Shown here piece by piece: positions 40,299 to 46,918 of a stretch of 46,918 nt of DNA. Every line of letters begins with the position of its first letter. Within the stretch, counting starts at the first letter, position 1. A model generated the notes under the pieces. That model did not search any database. It saw only the letters and a list, made by a program, of their open reading frames with translations, and was not told the origin of the DNA. The stretch covers positions 1 through 46,918 of the forward strand of contig CAUHCN010000018.1 of assembly GCA_959604825.1 (NCBI GenBank), read 5' to 3'. Made by a program: the position numbers and the translations under genes. This stretch comes from an uncultured Collinsella sp. Lineage in GTDB: Bacteria; Actinomycetota; Coriobacteriia; Coriobacteriales; Coriobacteriaceae.

Positions 40299-41221
40299 TC
40301 GGCCGTCATCCTCCTTGCCAGTTGCTTGCCTACGATACGGGCGACTACGTTAAACAGCAGCACGCAAATCATCAGCAGTGCCGCGGTGCCCCAGACGATC
40401 TGCTGGGCCTCGGGGCTGCCCTCGCCATAGATCTTGTAGATGTGCACGGCCAGCGACTCGCCGGGACGGAACACGTTCCAGGCGCAGGTGGGGCTCGACA
40501 GGTTAAAGCTCAAGAAGTTCAGGCGAACCGGCGAGCTCATGCCCGAGGTAAAGAGCAGCGCCGCGGCCTCGCCAAACACGCGGCCGGCCGAAAGCACGAT
40601 GCCGGTCACGATGGCGGGCATGGCCTCGGGAATCAGGATGTGCAGTGTGGCCTCCCAGCGAGTGAGGCCCATGGCCAGGCACGCATCGCGCTGGGCCTGC
40701 GGCACGTCCTCGAGCGCCTGCTGAATCACGCGCACCAGGATGGGGATGTTGAACATGGTGAGCGCGACGGCGCCGGAGATGATGGAGTACTTCCAGCCCA
40801 GCTGCACCGAGAACACCAGAAAGCCGAACATGCCTACGACAATGGAGGGCAGCGAGGACAGCGTCTCGATGGCGGTGGAGGCGATGTCGCGGATGGGGCC
40901 GTCCGGCGCGTACTCGACCAGGAAGACCGCGCCGCCCAGGCTGATGGGCACCGAGATACCTAAGGTGATCAGCAGTAGGTAGAACGAGTCGAACAGCTGG
41001 TAGAGCACGCCGCCCTGCGTTCCGTTGGCGCGTGCGGGCTGCGTGAGAAATCCCGGCTGGAACAGCGTCGAGATGCCCTCGAACAGAATATAGGCCACCA
41101 TGGAGACGACGATGAGCATGACGATGGCGACGATTGCCGTCAGCACGCCCGTGGCGATGCGGTCCTGCTTTTGGACACGCCCGAGTCTCGCCTCGTCGAT
41201 AAGGATGCGCGTGCTAGCCAC
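40295..41221 (-). CDS. pstA: phosphate ABC transporter permease
   Basis: One of the two membrane subunits of the Pst importer. The 308-residue protein has about six hydrophobic segments (TGVLTAIVAIVMLIVVSMVAYILF at the start). The EAA-type loop that contacts PstB is ACLAMGLTRWEATLHILIPEAMPAIVTG. It starts with GTG and overlaps the pstC stop by eight bases, which indicates translational coupling. Confidence 0.95.
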
Positions 41222-42122
41222 GAGCCTTCGCCCCCTTGCGGCCGATGAGATGGATGATCAGGATAAAGATGAGACTCATGCCCATCAGCAGCAGGCCGAG
41301 CGCCCACAAGACGTCGTCCTGGGCCGAACCCTCGGCATAGACCGCCATGGACGTGGTAAGCGTGGTGGTGATGGTGGACGCAGGCGACAGCAGCGACGTC
41401 GGCATGGCCTCGATGCCGCCGATAACCATGCGCACGGCGAGCGTCTCGCCAAAGGCGCGGGTCATGCCAAGGATGACTGCGGTCATGAGCGATGGCATAG
41501 CGCTCTTGAGCACCACGTGCCAGATGGTCTGCCAGCGGGTGTAGCCCAGCGCGAGCGAGCCCTGACGGTAGCTATCGGGCACGGCGCGCAGGCCGTCGAC
41601 CGAAAGCGTAGTCATCGTCGGCAGAATCATGACGGCCAGTACGATGGCGCCGGGCAAGATGCCCAGACCCGTGCTCACGTGGAAAACGCTCTTCATGAGG
41701 CCAACGACCACGTGAAAGCCGATCAGGCCAAAGACGACCGAGGGAATGCCGGTCAAAAGCTCAATAAGCGGCTGAAAGACCTTGGAGCCAAACTTAGGGC
41801 TAATCTCGACCGCAAAGATGGCAGAGCCGATGGCGATGGGCAGCGCGATGAGCGTGGAGAGCACCATGACCGCAAACGAGGTGATGATCAGAGGCAGGGC
41901 GCCGGTATAGGGCAGGCCGTTTTCGGCCGTGTTGGCCAGGTCCCACTTGGTGCCGGTGAAGAACTCGACGACCGAAACGCCGTCCTTAACAAATGCCGAG
42001 AGGCCCTTTTGGGCGACCATAAAGATGAGCGCGGCAACGACAAGCGTCACGAGCGCTACGCACGCGCCCGTGACGCCCAGGCCTACGTTCTCAAGGTCGC
42101 GCTTTGGCAGCTGTTTTGCCAT
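41214..42122 (-). CDS. pstC: phosphate ABC transporter permease
   Basis: The second membrane subunit of Pst. The 302-residue protein has about six hydrophobic segments, the conserved LPIAIGSAIFAVE, and the EAA loop GSLALGYTRWQTIWHVVLKSAMPSLMTA. GGAAAGG lies upstream of its ATG. It is 24 bases after the pstS stop, in the operon pstS-pstC-pstA-pstB. Confidence 0.95.
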   Translation of the reverse strand: MAKQLPKRDLENVGLGVTGACVALVTLVVAALIFMVAQKGLSAFVKDGVSVVEFFTGTKWDLANTAENGLPYTGALPLIITSFAVMVLSTLIALPIAIGSAIFAVEISPKFGSKVFQPLIELLTGIPSVVFGLIGFHVVVGLMKSVFHVSTGLGILPGAIVLAVMILPTMTTLSVDGLRAVPDSYRQGSLALGYTRWQTIWHVVLKSAMPSLMTAVILGMTRAFGETLAVRMVIGGIEAMPTSLLSPASTITTTLTTSMAVYAEGSAQDDVLWALGLLLMGMSLIFILIIHLIGRKGAKARG

Positions 42123-42146
42123 TGCAAACCTTTCCGGGGCGATTAC

Positions 42147-43088
42147 TTATTTAGCGGAGACCTTGCCGCTGGCGTCCTTGACGACCTTCATGGCAGAGAC
42201 GGGAATGAAGCCCTGCTCCTCGACGAGCTTGCCCTGGACGTCGTCGGAAAGCATGAACTCCAGGAAGGCCTTGGTGGCCTCGTCGGCGTCCTTCGCGCAG
42301 TACATGTGCTCGGTAGCCCAAATCTTAAAGGAATCGTCGGTGACGTTTGCGCTCTTGGGCTCCACGCCCTCGACCTTGATGGCATTGAACTTGGAGTCAT
42401 CGAAGTGCGAGAAGTCCAGGTAAGAGATGGCGTTGTCGGTGCTGCCCATCTGAGTCTGGACGTCACCGGACTTGTCGAGCTCGGCGTCGCCCTTAAAGTC
42501 GACGGCCTCGTCGCCAAAGACGGCAGCCTCGAAGGTGGCGCGGGTACCGGAGCCTGCCTTGCGGTTGAGGACGACGATGGTAGCGTCGTCGCCGCCGACC
42601 TCCTTCCAGTTGGTGATCTGGCCGGAGAAGATGCCCTTGAGCTGCTCGAGGGACAGGTCATCGACCTTGACGTTCTTGGAGACGACGGGGCCCATGCCCA
42701 CGACGGCGACCTCGTGGTCGACGAGGTTCTTGACCTGATCGGCCTCGAGCTTGGTCTCGGCGAAGACGTCGGAGTTACCGATGGTGACGGTGCCGGCGGC
42801 GACAGCGGTCAGGCCCTTGCCCGAACCGTTGCCCGAGCCGGAGATGGAGACGTCCGGGTTGGCGTCCATGAACTTCTCGGCAGCAGCCTCGACGAGAGCC
42901 TGGAACGAGGAGGCGCCGTCGTAGGTCACCTCGCCGGAGACGGACTCGGCAGCGGCAGCGGCACTGCCCTTGTCGGCGGCGTCGGATGCGCCTGCGCCGC
43001 CGCAACCAACGAGACCGAGTCCGACGATGCTGGCAAGGCCACCAGCGAGGCCGAGGAACCGACGACGAGAATAAGCCTGATCGAGCAT
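42147..43088 (-). CDS. pstS: phosphate-binding lipoprotein
   Basis: Binds phosphate outside the membrane and delivers it to PstCA. The 313-residue protein has a signal sequence with a twin-arginine-like start (SRRRFLGLAGG) and the lipobox LVGC, so the mature protein starts with lipidated Cys. Phosphate-binding segments include YDGASSFQAL, GSGNGSGKGL and NRKAGSGTRATFE. The start at 43088 has GAAAGGA. A PHO-box-like direct repeat lies about 150 bases upstream. Confidence 0.93.
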   Translation of the reverse strand: MLDQAYSRRRFLGLAGGLASIVGLGLVGCGGAGASDAADKGSAAAAAESVSGEVTYDGASSFQALVEAAAEKFMDANPDVSISGSGNGSGKGLTAVAAGTVTIGNSDVFAETKLEADQVKNLVDHEVAVVGMGPVVSKNVKVDDLSLEQLKGIFSGQITNWKEVGGDDATIVVLNRKAGSGTRATFEAAVFGDEAVDFKGDAELDKSGDVQTQMGSTDNAISYLDFSHFDDSKFNAIKVEGVEPKSANVTDDSFKIWATEHMYCAKDADEATKAFLEFMLSDDVQGKLVEEQGFIPVSAMKVVKDASGKVSAK

Positions 43089-43233
43089 AATCTTCCTTTC
43101 ATACATGCAACTCGCGGGCACCCTGCCCGCTTTGCTGTTTGGAAAGATACGGTCTCGATCGGGCAGCGCCCGCGTCAGCTGCGCTTTATTACGGGCATCT
43201 GATAGACCCTTACCGCAAGCGCGGCTCGGCTTT

Positions 43234-43250
43234 ACAAACGAATAACAAAC
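43234..43250 (-). promoter_or_regulatory. PHO-box-like direct repeat upstream of pstS
   Basis: On the minus strand GTTTGT-N5-GTTTGT gives two direct repeats with 11-base periodicity, the spacing used by PhoB/PhoP. It lies about 150 bases before the pstS start. No phoP-like gene is in the window. Confidence 0.4.
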
Positions 43251-43281
43251 CCGCCACCAAGCATGACCCGCCTTTTACACC

Positions 43282-43318
43282 AAATGATCCGTTTTCCTCC
43301 GTCCCCAAGGGATCATTT
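43282..43318 (-). repeat. covarying hairpin with GGGGACGGAGGA loop, copy B
   Basis: The stem is AAATGATCC against GGATCATTT; the minus-strand loop reads TTGGGGACGGAGGAAAAC. Compared with copy A (1404-1442), a G-C pair replaces an A-T pair, so both stem arms changed together, while GGGGACGGAGGA is kept. Confidence 0.65.
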
Positions 43319-43323
43319 TCAGA

Positions 43324-43362
43324 AAGAGGACGGCATAGACCTTCTGGTCATGCCGTCCTCTT
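43324..43362. repeat. hairpin next to copy B, related to 130-154
   Basis: AAGAGGACGGCATAGACC pairs with GGTCATGCCGTCCTCTT around TTCT with one bulge. The GGCAT-GACC core matches the hairpin past proB. It lies 37 bases after the PepV-like stop and could also terminate that gene. Confidence 0.6.
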
Positions 43363-43398
43363 CGAAAGACAGGTTGTCACCCTGGCGTTCGCGTAACC

Positions 43399-44835
43399 TT
43401 AAAGCTCCAGCTCGTTCAAGCGCAGGATTGCGACGATATAAATCTTGAGCGCCTGCTTGAGCTGCTCTTCGTTGGCGCACTCGTTGGGGCCGTGCATCTG
43501 GCCGCCCCATGGGGGCAGCTCCAGGCCGGTCTCCTCGGGGCCAAACGAGACGGCGCGGGCAAAGTTGCGTGCGTACGTGCCACCGCCCATGGCGAAGGGC
43601 TCGACATGCTTGCCCGTAAACTCGTTATAGGTATCGATAAGCGCCTTCACAGCCGGATCGTCGGCAGAGACCGAGAACGGCACCTTTGCGCGATCCACGC
43701 GATACGTCACGCCAAAGCGGCCCACAAGTGGCTCGAGCTGCTCGCGGATGGTATCGGCACTCGTGCTGTCGGGGAAGCGCACGTCAATGACCTGCTCAAT
43801 GTGGCCATCCACCACGCGGATGACGCCGGGGTTGCACGTGAGCGGGCCAAACGCCGCGTTCGTCGCATCGATACCCAGGCCGCGGCCATAGGCATCCGCA
43901 TGCACAAAGGCCAGGAACTTGACGAACTGGTGCTCGGCAGGCGTCAGCAGGCGCTCGTCACGGGCACCAAACGCATCCTCGGCCTCGCGCAGATACGCCA
44001 CGATGAGGCCGACGGCATTGATCGTCCCCTCGGGCATCGAGGCATGACCGCCAATGCCGTGGGCAAAAATCTGCGCATGCCCGTTATCGAGCGCCGTGAT
44101 CTCCAGGCGGCCGGCATTCTCAACAGGCGCCGGCAGTTCATCGGCGGCAATCGCAAGCTCGCAGATAGACTGCGACGGAATAGCGTTGCTCGCCTCGGCA
44201 CCGCTCCAGGACACAACGCGCCCGCCGTCGATCTTGGAGCTCACAAACGTCGCCCCAAACTGTCCCTTCTCGGCATTGCAGACCGGGAACTCGGCATCGG
44301 GCGTAAACAAAAAGTCGGGGTTCGCGTGGTTCTCCAGATAATGGTGAACGTCGGACATGCCCACTTCCTCATCGCAGCCCAGCAGCGCGCGGAAGGTATA
44401 GCGCGGCACAATGCCGTACTTGAGCAGGTACGCGCCGGCATAAAGCGACAACACCGCCGGGCCCTTGTCGTCGATCACGCCACGGCCGAGCAGCCAGCCC
44501 TCGCGGCGCTCCATCGCAAACGGGTCGGTGTTCCAGCCGGGGCCGGCGGGCACCACGTCTACGTGGCAGATGGTCGCGAGCTGCTTGTCGCCGCGACCCG
44601 GGATATCGGCAATGCCCACATAGCCCTCGTCGTCGCTCGTCTGGTAGCCGAGCTTTTGCGCAATGCCGAGCGCGCAATCGAGCGCATCACGGACCGGGCG
44701 GCCAAACGGCGCACCGGGCTCTGCATTGGCAGCAACGGCCACGGACGGATAGCTCACCAGTTGTTCGATATCGGCGACGACATCTTCCCAGACCTCGTCG
44801 ACATACTCGGTAACGCTCTGCTCCACCTGATTCAT
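43399..44835 (-). CDS. M20 dipeptidase, PepV-like
   Basis: A 478-residue zinc dipeptidase of the PepV group. CHVDVVPAGPGWNTDPF holds the first His-Asp, GRGVIDDKGPAV the bridging Asp, CDEEVGMSD the catalytic and metal Glu pair, and TPDAEFPVCNAEKGQF is the PepV-typical strand. The late AMGGGTYARNF and GPNECANEEQLKQALKIY fit the C-terminal domain. Likely cytosolic, cleaving dipeptides. The start at 44835 has AAGGAGG. It is downstream of the HAD gene on the same strand. Confidence 0.92.
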   Translation of the reverse strand: MNQVEQSVTEYVDEVWEDVVADIEQLVSYPSVAVAANAEPGAPFGRPVRDALDCALGIAQKLGYQTSDDEGYVGIADIPGRGDKQLATICHVDVVPAGPGWNTDPFAMERREGWLLGRGVIDDKGPAVLSLYAGAYLLKYGIVPRYTFRALLGCDEEVGMSDVHHYLENHANPDFLFTPDAEFPVCNAEKGQFGATFVSSKIDGGRVVSWSGAEASNAIPSQSICELAIAADELPAPVENAGRLEITALDNGHAQIFAHGIGGHASMPEGTINAVGLIVAYLREAEDAFGARDERLLTPAEHQFVKFLAFVHADAYGRGLGIDATNAAFGPLTCNPGVIRVVDGHIEQVIDVRFPDSTSADTIREQLEPLVGRFGVTYRVDRAKVPFSVSADDPAVKALIDTYNEFTGKHVEPFAMGGGTYARNFARAVSFGPEETGLELPPWGGQMHGPNECANEEQLKQALKIYIVAILRLNELEL

Positions 44836-44889
44836 GGACGACCTCCTTACCAATGAGCGACGGGTACGCCCGTCCCTCACATCACATAC

Positions 44890-45552
44890 TTATATAGCGA
44901 AAAGTTTAGCAAGCTCGGCCACCGAGTGCACCACTGCATCGGCACCCGCCGCCTCGTGCTCGCCCGGCGCCGCCGCGCCCGAATAGATACCAATGCATGG
45001 CACGCTCATCGCGTGCGCGCCCTCGACGTCGTTAAAGCGATCGCCGATCATCACGGCCTCGTCGGCAGTCGCGCCGAGCTCTGCCAGGGCATCGCGGACC
45101 GAATCGGCCTTGGTCTCGCGCCCCTGAGGCGGATTCATGCCAACCACCGCCTCAAACTGAGAAAGCCCGAGCTCACGTACCATGTCGATGCACTTTGCCT
45201 CCATGCGCGACGTCGCCACGGCCATACGCTTGCCCCGGGCGGCCAACCCATCCAGCAACTCGGGGACCCCAGCGAACACGGGATACTCCTCCGGTCCCAG
45301 CTCATCAAAAAAAGCGCGGTACTCGTCGGCCACCACAAGCGACTCCTCGCGCGTAAAGCCGTAAAAGTCGTGAAAGCTCTTCCACAGGGGCGGCCCGATC
45401 ATGCAGCGCAGGTCACCCATCTGCGCCTCCGAAAACCCGCGCGCAGCCAGCGTCTTGCGCGTCGAGGTCATCACCGCCCGGCCCGTATCTGCCACCGTGC
45501 CGTCAAAATCGAACAGCACGACCGGCCGCTTGCATATCTCCAGCGCCTCCAT
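44890..45552 (-). CDS. Gph-like HAD hydrolase
   Basis: A 220-residue phosphatase of the phosphoglycolate phosphatase group. Motif I is LFDFDGTVADTG, motif II VATSR, with a helical cap between; motif IV is MIGDRFNDVEGAHAM. Substrate unknown. The ATG at 45552 is chosen because GAGGA lies six bases upstream. It is divergent from the degV gene at 45709, and the gap holds a palindrome. Confidence 0.9.
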   Translation of the reverse strand: MEALEICKRPVVLFDFDGTVADTGRAVMTSTRKTLAARGFSEAQMGDLRCMIGPPLWKSFHDFYGFTREESLVVADEYRAFFDELGPEEYPVFAGVPELLDGLAARGKRMAVATSRMEAKCIDMVRELGLSQFEAVVGMNPPQGRETKADSVRDALAELGATADEAVMIGDRFNDVEGAHAMSVPCIGIYSGAAAPGEHEAAGADAVVHSVAELAKLFAI

Positions 45553-45600
45553 CGGCATTCCTCTTCCCCAGTTGACGATTTCCACACCGACACTTCAAAC

Positions 45601-45616
45601 TGTTGACTATTCAACA
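45601..45616. promoter_or_regulatory. palindrome upstream of the second degV
   Basis: TGTTGACTATTCAACA is a perfect 6-bp inverted repeat with a four-base centre. It overlaps a second short palindrome, TTCAACAATTGAA. A -10-like TATACT lies near 45653. It resembles the site upstream of marR at 9919-9934. Confidence 0.5.
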
Positions 45617-45708
45617 ATTGAACCTAGTAATGTGGAACGACTCAACTATACTTGTCGCACTTTGCTCTCAGAAGGCGGCGCGCAGGCGCCCCAACGAAAG
45701 GTGCAATT

Positions 45709-46569
45709 ATGTCTTTTGCCATCATAACCGACTCCACGTCGGACATCTCCCCCGCCCGCGCCCAAGAGCTCGGCATTTACGTGATCCCGCTGCATGTGAT
45801 TATCGAGGGCGAGGACCTGCTCGACCAGGTGCAAATTACCGCCCAGGAGTACGTCGCGCGCATGGCCGGCTCCGAGCAGCTGCCGCACACTTCGCAGCCG
45901 AGCGCCGGCGAGTTCAAGGCGCTCTTTGATCGCGTGCTCGCCGACGGCCACGACAGCGCCATCTTTATCTCGCTGTGCAGCGAGTGGTCCGCCTGCTATG
46001 CCAACGCCAGCCTGACGGCCGAAACGCACGAGCTCGACGTGCGCTGCATCGACTCGCGCACCGGCTCGGGTGCCGAGGGCCTACTGGTGGAGTACGCACT
46101 GGCCATGCGCGAGGACGGCCGCAGCCTGAACGAGACCGAGGCGCAGATCCGCGCGACGCTGCCCGACGCCCACCTGCTGCTGATTCCCCGCACGCTCGAG
46201 AACCTCGTTAAGAACGGCCGCGCACCCAAGCTCGCCGGCCAGCTCACGCAGATGCTCAACATTCGCCTGGCCGTTTCGCCGGAGTGGAAATCGGGCGAGA
46301 TCAAGGCCATCAAAAAGGGCCGCGGCGCCAAGCGCATCGTCGCCAACACCATGGCAGACTGCCTCACGTTTTTGGACGAGCACCCGGGCGCAAGCGTGCG
46401 TGTGCTCGCGACCGGCGCCGCCGAGGAGCAGGAACTTGTCAACGAGGCGCTCGCGGGCCAGGACTACGTAGACGCCGGCACCGGCCCCATCGGCTGCACC
46501 ATCGCCACCCACGTAGGCGTCGACGCCATCGCCATCAGCTACTGCCCCCGCTACCAGCCCATCCACTAG
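45709..46569 (+). CDS. DegV family fatty-acid-binding protein, second copy
   Basis: A 286-residue FakB-type protein, MSFAIITDSTSDISPARAQELGIYVIPL, with the ligand-side TSQPSAGEFKALF, CIDSRTGSGAEGLLVEYA and the late GCTIATHVGVDAIAISYCP. It likely binds a fatty acid for phosphorylation by a FakA kinase, which is not in the window. The start at 45709 has AAAGG. It is divergent from the HAD gene. Confidence 0.92.
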   Translation: MSFAIITDSTSDISPARAQELGIYVIPLHVIIEGEDLLDQVQITAQEYVARMAGSEQLPHTSQPSAGEFKALFDRVLADGHDSAIFISLCSEWSACYANASLTAETHELDVRCIDSRTGSGAEGLLVEYALAMREDGRSLNETEAQIRATLPDAHLLLIPRTLENLVKNGRAPKLAGQLTQMLNIRLAVSPEWKSGEIKAIKKGRGAKRIVANTMADCLTFLDEHPGASVRVLATGAAEEQELVNEALAGQDYVDAGTGPIGCTIATHVGVDAIAISYCPRYQPIH

Positions 46570-46586
46570 GGGCACCTTTACCACTT

Positions 46587-46644
46587 GCGGTGGAATAGGG
46601 ACTGTTTTGACTTATCAGCCGCAAATCAATCCCCATTCCGCCGC
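46587..46644. terminator. hairpin downstream of the second degV
   Basis: GCGGTGGAATAGGGA pairs with TCCCCATTCCGCCGC with two non-Watson-Crick positions, around a ~28-base loop. No U-run follows directly, so it may be a repeat element. On the minus strand GGAATGGGGATTG has a GGGGA core as in other repeats. Confidence 0.5.
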
Positions 46645-46918
46645 AACATTTTAATGTGCCATCCACATATAAGATATTTATTGGCGATCGGCGCATTTCC
46701 AGCTGCTTGGGGAGCTTTGATTGGCTCCGAACGATACCCGGTGGGCAAAAAATGGCAAATATGAGTACTGTCACAAATTTAGCAACAGCAAAATCTGACT
46801 GAAATTGCCCGCTTCCACCGATTTCAAGCGCCATAAAGCACCGAATCGTCGCGTTTAGGGAGTTGGTTGATTTTCAATCTCAACGCAACAGCCTGAACGG
46901 GTCCCGCGTTTCCGCAGC
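46645..46918. other. AT-rich non-coding end of window
   Basis: No gene is supported. The sequence is AT-richer than the coding DNA. I see no tRNA, long hairpin or credible frame. Confidence 0.5.

Noticed and set aside
41100..43202. A 700-codon open frame opposite pstA, pstC and pstS
   Set aside because: It is antisense to four clear motifs-bearing genes. Its composition (Asp, Gly, Gln, His-rich, no domains) is the usual shadow of GC-rich codons.

Overview
The window looks like a chromosomal segment of a gut Coriobacteriia bacterium, most likely Collinsella or a close relative (inference). The coding DNA is GC-rich, genes are densely packed on both strands, the intergenic regions carry many small hairpin repeats, and the gene set is typical of that group: an ATP-type PEP carboxykinase, an L-lactate permease, several DegV proteins, M20 peptidases and a Pst phosphate system. 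I see no phage, plasmid, rRNA operon or CRISPR array. One tRNA gene (Ala, CGC) and a probable 6S-like RNA are present.

Layout. Bases 1-6,400 hold proB, pncB, a small coiled-coil membrane protein, tRNA-Ala, a PflA-like radical SAM gene, a structured RNA and a polyprenyl-phosphate sugar-1-phosphate transferase. Bases 6,500-10,750 hold trpS, an alkyltransferase-type protein, degV with a marR gene, and a B3/B4-domain protein behind a short structured leader. Bases 10,950-16,230 hold pckA and a lactate permease, each with operator-like palindromes, then a flippase-like membrane protein. Bases 16,580-19,280 hold a metallophosphatase and a K+/H+ antiporter. Bases 19,500-25,400 hold serC and serA, then a block with a MITE-like repeat, an AbiEi/DUF559-like gene and an M20 peptidase, then a short DUF1015-like gene. 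Bases 25,490-28,760 hold two tandem histidine phosphatases, a nitroreductase, an HdeD-like protein and a YaiI/YqxD protein. Bases 28,900-32,700 hold a His-rich metal permease, a DEDDh exonuclease and a second AbiEi/DUF559-like gene. Bases 33,040-36,420 form a zinc/cadmium island: an SmtB-type repressor, a free HMA protein, a P1B ATPase lacking its own HMA domain, and a DtxR-type regulator. Bases 36,600-39,260 hold a Cof-type HAD gene and an ABC-F gene. Bases 39,426-43,090 hold pstSCAB. Bases 43,400-46,570 hold a PepV-like dipeptidase, a Gph-like HAD gene and a second degV.

The most unusual material is intergenic. Several hairpin families recur, and many carry a GGGGAC-type purine block in the loop or next to the stem. 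One family shows compensatory stem changes around a nearly invariant loop. Another has five almost identical copies and brackets single genes in opposite orientations. They resemble REP elements mobilised by RAYT transposases, but no such transposase is in the window. Other leads are two divergent members of one AbiEi/DUF559-like family, a triple SmtB-type operator controlling a split zinc exporter, a discrete ~95-nt transcript with its own promoter and terminator upstream of the B3/B4 gene, and palindromes at pckA, lctP, marR, degV and pstS that suggest specific regulators.
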